A stretch of 64,000 bases of DNA from JAFARZ01 sp035651595 (GCA_035651595.1 DASRFJ010000087.1:1-64000); one strand, 5' to 3'; positions 7,466 to 15,792 are shown, numbered from the stretch's first letter. The notes: a model not told the origin generated them from the letters alone. Numbers and translations are program-made.

Positions 7466-8600
7466 ATGCGAGGTCCGCGCATAGCCGGCTGACGATCCGG
7501 CCGGCGGCCTTGCCGTCGCCGAACGGGTTGACGACTGACGACATCGACGCGTACAGCTCGCGGTCGTCGAGCAACGCCGTCGCCGCGTCGTACAGTGCCG
7601 TGACGTCGGTGCCGACAAGGCGGGCCGCGCCGGCCTCGATGGCCTCAGGCCGCTCGGTGGTGTCCCGCGCGACGAGCACCGGCTTGCCCAGGCTCGGTGC
7701 CTCTTCCTGCACTCCTCCCGAATCGGTGATCACGAGATCGCACGCCGCCAGTGTGGCGGTGAAGTCCGGATAGTCGAGCGCTTCGACCAGCGTGATTCCC
7801 GCCCGGCCGCCCAGCGCGGGCACCAGCACCCCGCGGACCGAAGGACTCCGGTGCAACGGCAGCACGATCTCCACATCGCCTCGCCCGGCAAGCCGCCGCA
7901 GCACCTCGGCCACGCCCCGCATCCGGTATCCCTGGTTCTCCCTGCGGTGCAGCGTCACCAGGATCCGCCGCACAGCCGCGCCCTCAGCAGCCGCGCCCTC
8001 AGCAGCCGCACCCTCGGTAGTGAAGGCGGATCGCCCAAGTCCGCGCGCCACTACCCAGAACAGATTATCGATAACTGTGTTCCCGGTCAAGTCGATAGTC
8101 GAATCCTCGATCCCCTCCGCGCGCAGCGCGGCGGCCGCCCGCGGCGTCGGCGCGAAGTGCCACCGGGTTAGCCGGCTGACCAGCCGCCGGTTGAGCTCCT
8201 CGGGGAACGGGTCGTCAAGCACCCCGCTGCGCAGCCCTGCCTCGACATGGGCCACGGGAATCCGGTCGTAGAACGAGGTAAGCGCGCCGCACAACGCGCT
8301 GGTCGTATCGCCCTGGACGACGACCGCGTCGGGCCGGAACTTCCTTAAGGCCTCGCCCAGGCTGTCGGATAGCCGCGCGGTCAGCCCGGACAGCGGCTGG
8401 TTGTCGCGCATCACATCCAGGCTGACGCTGACCGGGATGCCGAGCCGCGCGAGCAGCGGATCCAGCAGCTCCCGGTGCTGCCCGGTGCTGATGACGATCG
8501 GCTCACGCCCGCGATCGGTGAGCTCCCGGATGACTGGCGCCAGCTTGATCGCCTCGGGTCGCGTCCCGAAAACCACCGCTACCGATCCAATTCCGGACAT
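7437..8600 (-). CDS. wecB: UDP-N-acetylglucosamine 2-epimerase (non-hydrolysing)
   Basis: A 387-aa GT-B fold epimerase that interconverts UDP-GlcNAc and UDP-ManNAc for surface polysaccharide. The start of the family is exact (VVFGTRPEAIKLAPVI), followed by STGQHRELL, VQGDTTSAL, HVEAGLRSG, FPEELNRRL, TLHRREN, ITDSGGVQEEAP and the substrate-binding ERPEAIEAG. GGAGAGGAAA precedes the ATG at 8600. A tandem Ala-Glu-Gly insertion near residue 200 (EGAAAEGAAAEGAA) is encoded by three 15-base repeats and may vary in copy number. It is divergent from a secreted deacetylase-like gene and near a glycosyltransferase, so it probably supplies an amino-sugar nucleotide for an exopolysaccharide. Confidence 0.93.
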   Translation of the reverse strand: MSGIGSVAVVFGTRPEAIKLAPVIRELTDRGREPIVISTGQHRELLDPLLARLGIPVSVSLDVMRDNQPLSGLTARLSDSLGEALRKFRPDAVVVQGDTTSALCGALTSFYDRIPVAHVEAGLRSGVLDDPFPEELNRRLVSRLTRWHFAPTPRAAAALRAEGIEDSTIDLTGNTVIDNLFWVVARGLGRSAFTTEGAAAEGAAAEGAAVRRILVTLHRRENQGYRMRGVAEVLRRLAGRGDVEIVLPLHRSPSVRGVLVPALGGRAGITLVEALDYPDFTATLAACDLVITDSGGVQEEAPSLGKPVLVARDTTERPEAIEAGAARLVGTDVTALYDAATALLDDRELYASMSSVVNPFGDGKAAGRIVSRLCADLASSQQGSSVR

Positions 8601-8845
8601 AGTATTTCCTCTCCATTTATGCGAGTAATTCATGGCCATAACGGACGTGGTTCTTCTCGCGGGAAGTCCGTCATGCCCCAGGCTGAGGCAGGCCAAAGGC
8701 TAGCGCCTGGCTGGAGATCATTTCTCGTAATGCGCGGCAAGACATGCAATGGTGATGGTAAACCTGGCTATCGCGCAACGCGTCATGTAATTGCGCTCCG
8801 AAGCGCAATAGCTGGAGCGCGTCAATTTCCGAGAGGTGTAACTAC
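8601..8845 (+). promoter_or_regulatory. Leader region of the DUF2334 gene with hairpins
   Basis: This 245-base divergent intergenic region holds a perfect 8-bp hairpin ATTGCGCT-CCGA-AGCGCAAT at 8790-8809 and a possible CCAGGC/GCCTGG pairing around 8681-8713. The DUF2334 start follows GAGAGGTG. I could not match it to a known riboswitch consensus. Promoters for the two divergent genes must lie here. Confidence 0.4.
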
Positions 8846-10771
8846 ATGACACAGAATGTCCCTATTGGCGCGTCCAGACGCGTGCCGGGGCGCCTTGTCG
8901 GCGGGCGGCGCCATCCCGCCGTCATCGCGGCCGGGTTGCTCGGCGCGGCGGTGCTGACGAGCGTACTGGCGCCGTCCGCCGCGGTGGCGGCGAACAGCCT
9001 CGGCCATCCGCCGGCCAGCACGGGCTCTGACGGCGTGCTCGCCGGCGATCCCAACGCGACCGGCGAGCTGCCCAGCCCGCCAAAGCCGCAGTCCGGGCTG
9101 CCGAGCCAGCCGGCCGGGTATCAGCCGCCGGCCCGCGTCAAGACCGGCGACACCTTAACCCGCGCCGCAACCCCGGCACAGGCGAAAACCTGGGGTGCCG
9201 CCGGTGCCGCGACCGCCCTCGTCCTCTATGACACGACGAATACCTATGGCTGGCTTGGTGAGCTGTACGCGATCGGCGCCGGGAACCTGGCCACGCACTT
9301 CGGCAGGGTCACCGCTGAGCCTGTGGTCGACTACCAGGCCGGGCAGGTGAACGACTACACCGCGACGATCTACCTGGGTTCCACCTACAACGAACCCCTC
9401 CCGAGCTCGTTCCGCAATGATGTGCTGAGCACGTCCAAGCAGGTGATCTGGGTCGGCGACAACATCTGGCAGCTGTCCGGCGCACCGGGCAGCGCGACCG
9501 ACGCGGCGTTCCAAACGACCTACGGCTGGGACCCGTCCACGTCGTACTTCGACACCGCGGACTTGATCGGCACGGTCAGCTACAAGTCCCAGACCTTCAC
9601 CCGGAACCTGAGCAATGCCGCGGGCATCTTGGCGCCGCACCTCACCACCCCGTCCGCTGTCACGGTCCTTGCCGATGCGAACTGCGCGGCCACCTGTAAC
9701 GAGATCGCGCAGACCACGGGCACCTCGTTCCCGTGGGCGATCAGGTCGCGCAACCTCATGTACGTGGGGGAGATCCCGTTCTCCTACATGAGCGTGACCG
9801 ATCGGTACGTGGCGTTCTCAGACCTGCTGTTCGGCGACCTGGCGCCAACAGCGAAGCCCAGCCACCTGGCCATGATCAGGCTCGAGGACATCAGCCCAGA
9901 GTCGAGCCCGGCGAACCTGGAGTCGTTCGCCAGCTACCTGAAGAGCCAGAACATCCCGTTCAGCATGGCGGTCATCCCGTTGTATGAGGACCCGAACGGG
10001 TATTACAACAACGGCACGCCGATGACCCAGGGTCTGGCCGGCTCGCCAATCGTCCCGGCGATCAGGACCGCGATCAACGACGGCGGCACGATCGTGCAGC
10101 ACGGCTACACGCACCAGTACTCCAACCTCGACAACCCATTCACCGGCGTGACCGCCGACGACTTCGAGTTCTACCGGGCGCAGTGCGCCCCGACGGACAC
10201 CGCGCCGTTCACGTTCCAGGCCCCGTGCCCGAACTCGGACTACGTGATCGAGACCGGGCCCGTGTCCGGCGACTCGCAGCTGTGGGCGACCACCAGGGCG
10301 CTGCTTGGCAGGACGCAGTTCACGCTGGCGGGTCTGCCGTCACCGGCGATCTGGACAACCCCGCACTATGCGGCGTCGGCCGCCGACTACGCCGGCATCG
10401 ACACGCAGTATTCCGCGCGGTACGAGCAGGAGCTGTTCTTCGGCGGCCAGCTGACCGGCGGCGCGATCAACTACGGCCACGTATTCGGCCAGTTCTTCCC
10501 CTACGAGGTGCACGATCTGTACGGCACCACGATCGTTCCGGAGAATCTGGGCGACTACGAGCCCGCCGAACTGAACAATAACCCACCACGCACCGCACAG
10601 GACATCCTCGATGAGGCTCAGCGGAACACGGCCGTCACGCAGGGCGTCGCGAGCTTCTTCATTCATCCCGACTACGACCCGCTGCCGGTCTTGCAGCAGA
10701 TCGTCCAGGGCCTCATCGCCGAAGGCTACACATTCGTCAGCCCGCAGACGCTTATCGCGGACAACGGCTGA
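8846..10771 (+). CDS. Secreted DUF2334 polysaccharide deacetylase-like protein
   Basis: A 641-aa exported protein with a long twin-basic signal region and hydrophobic core (VIAAGLLGAAVLTSVLA, residues about 27-43) ending in an AxA site near 50. A Pro-rich linker follows to about residue 95. The C-terminal half matches DUF2334, a deacetylase-like barrel: MIRLEDISPESS (metal-site Asp-Ile-Ser block), FSMAVIPLY, VQHGYTHQY (His-containing block), and HPDYDPLPVLQ. Such proteins remove acetyl groups from, or bind, extracellular polysaccharides. It starts the row that continues with a small membrane protein, a GT2 synthase and a glycosidase, and it opposes the epimerase. The middle region (residues about 110-330) looks like a glutamine-amidotransferase-fold flank and is unassigned. 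Confidence 0.8.
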   Translation: MTQNVPIGASRRVPGRLVGGRRHPAVIAAGLLGAAVLTSVLAPSAAVAANSLGHPPASTGSDGVLAGDPNATGELPSPPKPQSGLPSQPAGYQPPARVKTGDTLTRAATPAQAKTWGAAGAATALVLYDTTNTYGWLGELYAIGAGNLATHFGRVTAEPVVDYQAGQVNDYTATIYLGSTYNEPLPSSFRNDVLSTSKQVIWVGDNIWQLSGAPGSATDAAFQTTYGWDPSTSYFDTADLIGTVSYKSQTFTRNLSNAAGILAPHLTTPSAVTVLADANCAATCNEIAQTTGTSFPWAIRSRNLMYVGEIPFSYMSVTDRYVAFSDLLFGDLAPTAKPSHLAMIRLEDISPESSPANLESFASYLKSQNIPFSMAVIPLYEDPNGYYNNGTPMTQGLAGSPIVPAIRTAINDGGTIVQHGYTHQYSNLDNPFTGVTADDFEFYRAQCAPTDTAPFTFQAPCPNSDYVIETGPVSGDSQLWATTRALLGRTQFTLAGLPSPAIWTTPHYAASAADYAGIDTQYSARYEQELFFGGQLTGGAINYGHVFGQFFPYEVHDLYGTTIVPENLGDYEPAELNNNPPRTAQDILDEAQRNTAVTQGVASFFIHPDYDPLPVLQQIVQGLIAEGYTFVSPQTLIADNG

Positions 10772-10778
10772 CCGGTTC

Positions 10779-10798
10779 TTACCGGAATGGCCCGGTAA
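10779..10798 (+). terminator. TTACCGG hairpin after the DUF2334 gene
   Basis: TTACCGG (10779-10785) pairs with CCGGTAA (10792-10798) around AATGGC, 8 bases after the stop codon. With no U-run and more genes of the same locus 160 bases on, it may act as a partial terminator or as a 3'-end stabiliser. Confidence 0.5.
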
Positions 10799-10887
10799 GG
10801 ACTTCCCGCCTCCCCTCCATCGCGCCCCGGTGACGCCACGGCACCTCCCCCTTTTGCCAAGGGTCACCGGGCCGGTGATCGCCAATC

Positions 10888-10931
10888 ATCGTGTGCGAAA
10901 AGCGCCGGGTATCCGAACCTTTGCACACGAT
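10888..10931. repeat. GTGTGC/GCACAC hairpin repeat, copy 1
   Basis: ATCGTGTGC (10888-10896) pairs with GCACACGAT (10923-10931). The intervening bases contain GCGCCGGGTATCCG and ACCTTT. The same element, in opposite orientation, lies at 55794-55846. It sits just before the ribosome-binding site of the 52-aa membrane peptide gene. Confidence 0.75.
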
Positions 10932-10959
10932 CTCTTAATCGTGAGGAGAAAACGGAAAA

Positions 10960-11118
10960 ATGTACGTCAGGGGATCGGCGGTGGCCGCCGGAACGGCCAG
11001 CGCGCTGTTCGCCGCGGTAAGTGTCGGGACGATCGGCAGGATCGTCGGTTCGGTTGCCGTTCTTGTCGGTTGCGCGCTCACCGTGCGCTGCGTAGTCCTG
11101 TTCCGCGGCCGTGCGTAA
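10960..11118 (+). CDS. 52-aa membrane peptide coupled to GT2 synthase
   Basis: A small gene with a strong GAGGAG site 12 bases before its ATG. The product starts MYVRGSAVAAGTASALFAAV, then has a Gly/Val-rich membrane span (IVGSVAVLVGCALTV) and a short basic tail (LFRGRA). Its TAA at 11116-11118 overlaps the GTG start of the glycosyltransferase at 11111, which has no ribosome-binding site of its own outside this frame; translation is probably coupled. Two short hydrophobic segments suggest a hairpin membrane protein. By position it could be an accessory subunit of the polysaccharide synthase, as small subunits are known for other GT2 synthases; that role is inference only. Confidence 0.65.
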   Translation: MYVRGSAVAAGTASALFAAVSVGTIGRIVGSVAVLVGCALTVRCVVLFRGRA

Positions 11119-13285
11119 CCCGGTGTCGCCGGGCGCCGGGCACCAGCCGGCAGCGTCCGCGGCAGCGTCGCCGGACGCCCCGGCGATCGCGGCGTCCCCG
11201 ATCGCTTCGGCGGCCGGGTCCGCCTCCGCCGCCGCCCAGCCCCCGTCGCCCTCCCAATCTCCGGCCAACCCCGTTGAGCCGGAGCCCTCTAGCCAACCGC
11301 CCTCCAGCCAGCCGCCCTCTGGCCAACCGCCGACCTGCGCCGCAACCCCGCATCGCTGGCCGCATCCGGCCCCGTCGGCCGGCAGTACCCCGCCGGATGG
11401 TGCCCCCACGATGCAGCTCTGGCATCGCCAGCCGCCGTCGGCCTTCTGGACGCCTCCCGCCGCGAGCCACAGCCCGAGCCCCACCCAGAGCACCGCGCCG
11501 AGCCCCACCCAGAGCACCGCGCCGACCGTCCCGATCGCGCGGCCTCCCGGCCTGCCCCCGGCGCCACCATCACGCTGCCCGCAGCGCGTCGCCTACACCC
11601 CCACACCGTGGCACAGCCAGTCCCGCGCCCCGCAGCCGTCCACCGCCCCCGCCCCAGACCCCGTCGCGACCCCGCCGCCGCCTCAGCCCTCGCCCGCAAC
11701 CAAGCCCTCCCTGACCCCGCCGGCCAGGCCTCCCGGCCCACCGCACATGCCAGCTCCCCGGCACGGCACCCTGGTCAATCAGGTAGTCCACGGCGCGGGC
11801 CCGCACAACATGGCCGTGCGAAGCGCCCACGTCGCGGCCGCGATACCCCGCAACGTCCCGTGGTGGCTGCGCTTCCCGACGCAACCAGCCCCGATGATCC
11901 CGCACGTGCCCGCGGCGCTGCTCCCGTACAGCTGGCTCGGCCTGGCCATCGCCGTCGCCCTGGTTCTCAACGGCGTCTTCATCAGCTACCTGGTCACGCT
12001 CGTCGCCATGTTCCTCCGGCACAGGCCGAAACCGGCAGGGGACAGCAGGAACTTCAGCTGGCACTTCCTCACCCCGTGCCGCGACGAGGAAGCGGTCATC
12101 GGCGGGACCCTCGGCTACCTCACCAAGCATTTCCCGATCGCCCACGTGTGGGTGATCGACGACGACTCCGACGACGCCACCGGCACCATCGTCCGAAGTC
12201 AGGCCAGCAACAACAGCAACATCCACCTCGTCGCCCGCAAGCGCCCCGACGCGCGCACCGGCAAGAGCGAGGCCCTCAACGCCGCGTACCGTCAGCTCTC
12301 CGCGTGGCTGGACAGCCGGAACGCGGACCGCACCAGAACGATCATCGCGGTCGTCGACGCCGACGGCCGGCTCGCCCCTGGCTCGCTCGACGTCGTCGCC
12401 GCGGACCATCTGTTCGGCAGTCCGGAGACCGGCGCCGTGCAAATCGAAGTCCGGATGATCAACCGGAATGACCCCAGGCCGCTACCGGGGCACGGCCGAG
12501 CCAGAAACCTCCTCGGCCGCATCCTCATCAGGCTCCAGGACATCGAGTTCCGCACGGTCTGCTCCGCGGTCCAGATGTCCCGAAGGGTCATGCACACCGT
12601 TGCCATGGGCGGCAACGGCCAGTTCATGCGCCTCACCGTGCTCGACGACATCGGCGGCGCGAACCAGCGCCCGTGGCGCGGCTCCCTCCAAGAAGACTTC
12701 GAGATCGGCCTGCACGTGCTGCTGACCGGAGCCAGAACCGAGTACACCCCGGATACCTATGTCGACCAGGAGGCCTTGCCCGACCCGAAACGCCTGGTCA
12801 TCCAGCGGACGCGGTGGAGCCAGGGCATGATGCAATGCATCCGCTACCTGCCAGAACTCTGGCGCTCACGGCACCTCACGACGAGCGGAGTACTCGAACT
12901 CAGCTACTGCCTGGTCCAGCCGTGGGTGCAGCTACTGGCCACGATCCTCTATCCGCTCCCATGGGCGGCCCTCGCCATCGCCTATCTCCGCCACCCCGCC
13001 CAGGCCGCCCGCTTCGGCGCCGAAGGCGGGTGGTCTCTCCTCGTTCTCTACGTCGTCGCCGCGCTCATTCAACTCGCCGTCTGGGGCATCGTGTACGCGG
13101 TTAAATCCGAGAGGAGCCTGGGCATCAGGCGCGGCATCGGCCTCGGCATCGCGTTCAGCCTGATGGCATACATCTCCTATCTAGCGACATGGCGTGCATT
13201 CATCCGCATCCTGCGCCGCCGCAACGGCTGGGCGAAGACCCGCCGCAACGCCGAGTTCACCGCATGCGGCACCGCTGTCGGCTGA
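11111..13285 (+). CDS. Membrane GT2 family polysaccharide synthase, Pro-rich N-terminus
   Basis: A 724-aa protein. Residues 1 to about 255 are Pro/Ser/Ala-rich and disordered, with repeats such as SSQPPSSQPPSGQPP and a duplicated PSPTQSTA. A membrane helix (LGLAIAVALVLNGVFISYLV) follows at about 277-300. The family 2 glycosyltransferase domain then shows TPCRDEEAVIGG, the nucleotide site VIDDDSDD, DADGR, the acceptor motif QEDFE and the processivity motif QRTRW. Three C-terminal membrane spans follow. This is the layout of processive inverting synthases (hyaluronan, poly-GlcNAc and cellulose type). With an epimerase and a deacetylase-like protein nearby, an amino-sugar exopolysaccharide is plausible. 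The GTG start overlaps the upstream small gene. Confidence 0.88.
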   Translation: MRNPVSPGAGHQPAASAAASPDAPAIAASPIASAAGSASAAAQPPSPSQSPANPVEPEPSSQPPSSQPPSGQPPTCAATPHRWPHPAPSAGSTPPDGAPTMQLWHRQPPSAFWTPPAASHSPSPTQSTAPSPTQSTAPTVPIARPPGLPPAPPSRCPQRVAYTPTPWHSQSRAPQPSTAPAPDPVATPPPPQPSPATKPSLTPPARPPGPPHMPAPRHGTLVNQVVHGAGPHNMAVRSAHVAAAIPRNVPWWLRFPTQPAPMIPHVPAALLPYSWLGLAIAVALVLNGVFISYLVTLVAMFLRHRPKPAGDSRNFSWHFLTPCRDEEAVIGGTLGYLTKHFPIAHVWVIDDDSDDATGTIVRSQASNNSNIHLVARKRPDARTGKSEALNAAYRQLSAWLDSRNADRTRTIIAVVDADGRLAPGSLDVVAADHLFGSPETGAVQIEVRMINRNDPRPLPGHGRARNLLGRILIRLQDIEFRTVCSAVQMSRRVMHTVAMGGNGQFMRLTVLDDIGGANQRPWRGSLQEDFEIGLHVLLTGARTEYTPDTYVDQEALPDPKRLVIQRTRWSQGMMQCIRYLPELWRSRHLTTSGVLELSYCLVQPWVQLLATILYPLPWAALAIAYLRHPAQAARFGAEGGWSLLVLYVVAALIQLAVWGIVYAVKSERSLGIRRGIGLGIAFSLMAYISYLATWRAFIRILRRRNGWAKTRRNAEFTACGTAVG

Positions 13286-14157
13286 TCGCGGCAGTGACGT
13301 CAGCGGCGGCCACCGCGGCCGTCGCCACCGCCTGCTCCGCGCCCGCGCACCCGATCAAGACTCAGCAGTTCTTCTACGGGGTGACCGTCGACGACGTCAC
13401 CAACCTCACCCAGATCGTCGCGTCGCTCGCCCGCCTGCCGGTCCGCCCGTTCGTCCGCATCCCGTTCGACCCCGGCGTGTCCCCCGCCGCCTACCAGCAG
13501 GCGATCAACGCGATCGCCAAGGTCGCCAGCATCATGGCCGAGCCGGTCGATTCCTCAGAGGTAACCGGCTACACCACCCGCCAGTACGCCGCCCGCTTCC
13601 GAACATACTACCGAGCTTTTCATGCTAGAGTCAAGCTCTGGGAAATCGGCAACGAAGTAAACGGCGACTGGCTCGGCCCGGCGAGCACCGTGAGCAGGGA
13701 CATCGAGGGCGCGTATACGACGATCCACCAGGCGGGCGGCCAGACCGCGCTGACGCTCAGCTACGAACCGGATTGCGCCGGCGACGCGTCGCACGACATG
13801 TGGACCTGGGCCAGCAGCAACATCCCCGCACAGCTGAAGCAGGGCTTGGACTACGTCCTGGTCTCCTACTACGAGGAAGACTGCAACGGCTACCGACCCG
13901 TCGCGGCCGAATGGGCAAGGGTCTTCAACCGCCTGCACGCCATGTTTCCGCGCGCGAAGCTCGGCTTCGGCGAGGTCGGCACCCGCCCTGCCGACTCCGT
14001 CGCCGGCAAGCGCGCCGCGCTCGACAGCTACTACCGCCTGCGCATCCCCGTGCCCGGCTACATCGGCGGCTACTTCTGGTGGTACTACGCCGAAGACATG
14101 GTTCCCTATGAACACAACGTCCTCTGGCGCGCCCTTTCTTCGGATATTTCCTCATAA
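13264..14157 (+). CDS. Lipoprotein glycoside hydrolase (TIM-barrel, clan A type)
   Basis: A 297-aa protein with a lipoprotein signal (LIAAVTSAAATAAVATACS; Cys at about 23 in an A-T-A-C box). The catalytic blocks of clan A glycosidases are visible: KLWEIGNEVNGDW carries the acid/base Asn-Glu pair and KLGFGEVGTRP a probable nucleophile Glu, with FWWYYAED at the last strand. The exact family (GH39- or GH5-like) is not certain. The ATG overlaps the end of the synthase gene by 22 bases, so it is coupled to it. A surface-anchored glycosidase next to a synthase usually trims or releases the polymer. Confidence 0.8.
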   Translation: MRHRCRLIAAVTSAAATAAVATACSAPAHPIKTQQFFYGVTVDDVTNLTQIVASLARLPVRPFVRIPFDPGVSPAAYQQAINAIAKVASIMAEPVDSSEVTGYTTRQYAARFRTYYRAFHARVKLWEIGNEVNGDWLGPASTVSRDIEGAYTTIHQAGGQTALTLSYEPDCAGDASHDMWTWASSNIPAQLKQGLDYVLVSYYEEDCNGYRPVAAEWARVFNRLHAMFPRAKLGFGEVGTRPADSVAGKRAALDSYYRLRIPVPGYIGGYFWWYYAEDMVPYEHNVLWRALSSDISS

Positions 14158-14220
14158 CGACATCGGCTCAACTCTCTGGGTACCCGCCACCCCCGACCCC
14201 CCGACGTGCCGATCGCGCAG

Positions 14221-14242
14221 TTGAGCCCACTAGACCGTGTCA
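14221..14242. repeat. TTGAGCCCACTAGA short repeat, copy 1
   Basis: TTGAGCCCACTAGACCGTGT plus CA at 14221-14242 recurs with one change (ACC to AGC) at 35884-35905. Both copies lie in intergenic DNA behind a gene end, and the flanks also share GATCGCGCAG/AATTGCGTAA-like bases. The rest of the 14158-14453 gap holds nothing else I recognise. Confidence 0.65.
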
Positions 14243-14453
14243 ACGCGTCCTGGCTGCGGCCGCACTGGCTGGCTGGAATCACCGCGCTGTGCGAGCCCGC
14301 GCGCGCAGGAAGATGATCAGCACGACGAGTCAATTGCCTTGGTGTACCGCCTAAGCGGAGTCCCGGCTACCGTGTTAGTGCGCGAGCCGCTACGGCGTTC
14401 GCTATCGGCACCAAAACGGATCGCATGCTCGCAGGGTGTAACCGGAGGCTACG

Positions 14454-15092
14454 ATGGACGGCGAGGACTTCCCCAGGAAAACGGAGGAAGCGTTGGCCGA
14501 GCCTGCATCGCTCGAGAACGACGTCACACTGCAGGATCTGCGGCAACTCGCAGACCGGCTGCTGGAGACGACAAAGGTCGAGTACGTGGACGAAGGAGTC
14601 CTGCTCCTCATGAACCCCCCGGCGGCCGACCACCGCGCTATCGTGCGCACGATAACCGAGGCGATCATCGTGGCGGCCTTTACGGGTGCCACGGCGGTTA
14701 AGTGGGCAGTGAACTCGGAGAACTATCAATGGGAGCTGCCGGACGGGTCGCGGCGATTTTACGTCCCGGACATCGTCGTCACGCATCCGGATGCCCAGAC
14801 GCCAGAAGAAGAGCGTGCGTCGATCGCTCTGGTTGTGGAGGTGACGTCACCGGCGTCGGCGGACACGGTGTACAACGACCGGGTGGTCAAGCCGCCGCAG
14901 TACGCGAAGGGCGGCGTGCCGCTGTACCTGCTGGTCGACCAGGAACGGTCCGCCTGGTCTTTGCACGGGCTGGCGGTCGGCAAGCCGGGCTATCAAGTTC
15001 TTTCTGCCGGCAAGTTCGGCGAGGACGTGCCGCTGCCGGCTCCGTTCGGCTTCTCGGTGCCGACGCAGGACTGGCCGCTACCCGGCGCATAA
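14454..15092 (+). CDS. Uma2 family (DUF820) PD-(D/E)XK endonuclease-like protein
   Basis: A 212-aa protein of the Uma2 family, putative restriction-like nucleases often in mobile or accessory DNA. The start shows the family block DVTLQDLRQLADR, then YVDEGVLLLMNPP, followed by FYVPDIVVTHPD (first acidic residue of the nuclease motif) and LVVEVTSPASADTVYNDR with the second acidic pair; the motif Lys lies in the D-x-x-x-K-P-P-Q-Y-A segment. GGAGG precedes the ATG. The cellular role of Uma2 proteins is unknown. No partner gene is evident. Confidence 0.88.
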   Translation: MDGEDFPRKTEEALAEPASLENDVTLQDLRQLADRLLETTKVEYVDEGVLLLMNPPAADHRAIVRTITEAIIVAAFTGATAVKWAVNSENYQWELPDGSRRFYVPDIVVTHPDAQTPEEERASIALVVEVTSPASADTVYNDRVVKPPQYAKGGVPLYLLVDQERSAWSLHGLAVGKPGYQVLSAGKFGEDVPLPAPFGFSVPTQDWPLPGA

Positions 15093-15103
15093 CCGGTCGC
15101 AGC

Positions 15104-15367
15104 TCACCGGCGGAATACAGCCCGGCCTGCGGCATCGCGGTAATTCGCCACCCGGCCCGGCAGGACTCTCAGATGCACGATCGTGCCGCCATCGGCCGCG
15201 GGTTCCAGGCTGGCGACCTCGCACATGGCCGCGGCACCCTCGCTACCCGCCACTAGGAGCGTCCCGACCTCAACTCCTTCAGGGTCCTGGGCCTCATCGA
15301 GAAAGGCCCAGATGCGGCCGCTGCCGTCGTCGTTGTTGAGGTCGGCGGCAATGTCTACGCGATACAC
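15104..15367 (-). CDS. Small acidic protein of unknown function, second of a pair
   Basis: An 87-aa protein if translation begins at the GTG at 15367, which has a perfect AAGGAG 6 bases before it. A longer version starts at an ATG at 15400 that overlaps the upstream stop in an ATGA. The product reads YRVDIAADLNNDDGSGRIW, then EAQDPEGVEVGTLLVAGS. It is a beta-rich acidic protein with no signal peptide. I do not recognise the family. It directly follows the 131-aa gene at 15397-15792, and a toxin-antitoxin or effector-immunity relation is conceivable but unproven. Confidence 0.6.
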   Translation of the reverse strand: MYRVDIAADLNNDDGSGRIWAFLDEAQDPEGVEVGTLLVAGSEGAAAMCEVASLEPAADGGTIVHLRVLPGRVANYRDAAGRAVFRR

Positions 15368-15396
15368 CAGGTTCTCCTTAGGTGCCAGGCGTGAGC

Positions 15397-15792
15397 TCAT
15401 GCGTACCTGGGATTGGCCCGGAGCGGTCCGAGGGCGGTGAGGAGCATGGTCAGTTCGGCGGCATCCGCGAGCCAGAGGCACACGATGAAGTGCGAGCGAC
15501 CGAACATGGGTATCAGCGGGAAGGCGCGCAGATCAGCGACCGTTGGTGTGTAGACAGTGGCGAAACGCGCCAGCGGAGGCTGGGCGCACAGCGTATCCAC
15601 CGACGTGTCAATAGCGGCGGTAACCGAAATGCCGGGCAAAGGTTTGCTATTTAGGCAAAAGCGACGAGCTGTCCGGCGGGCGTCTGCGCGCAAGCTATCC
15701 AGCGTGTCGGGTCCTCCTCGGCCCAGGAGAACCGAGCCTGCCGGCGCCGGCTCATCGCGCAGTAGAGCTCGCACCTCCTGAAGGCGGGGCAT
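15397..15792 (-). CDS. Protein of unknown function, first of a coupled pair
   Basis: A 131-aa protein with no recognised domain. The N-terminal half is charged and helical (RLQEVRALLRDEPAPAGSV, SLRADARRTARRFC). The C-terminal half is beta-like with FATVYTPTVADLRAFPLI and HFIVCLWLAD. A TAACAT -10 box (15799-15804) lies 6 bases before the ATG, so transcription is probably leaderless. The stop overlaps the longer possible start of the next gene. The surrounding promoter is AT-rich compared with its neighbours, a mild sign of transfer. Confidence 0.62.
   Translation of the reverse strand: MPRLQEVRALLRDEPAPAGSVLLGRGGPDTLDSLRADARRTARRFCLNSKPLPGISVTAAIDTSVDTLCAQPPLARFATVYTPTVADLRAFPLIPMFGRSHFIVCLWLADAAELTMLLTALGPLRANPRYA

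Noticed and set aside
8601..8845. Possible c-di-GMP or c-di-AMP riboswitch upstream of the DUF2334 gene
   Set aside because: The leader has hairpins, and exopolysaccharide genes are often riboswitch-controlled, but I could not align the conserved core of either class.
10611..11714. Arg/Pro-rich plus-strand frame across the deacetylase end and synthase start
   Set aside because: It has no ribosome-binding site and no domain, and overlaps two better supported genes and the coupled small gene.
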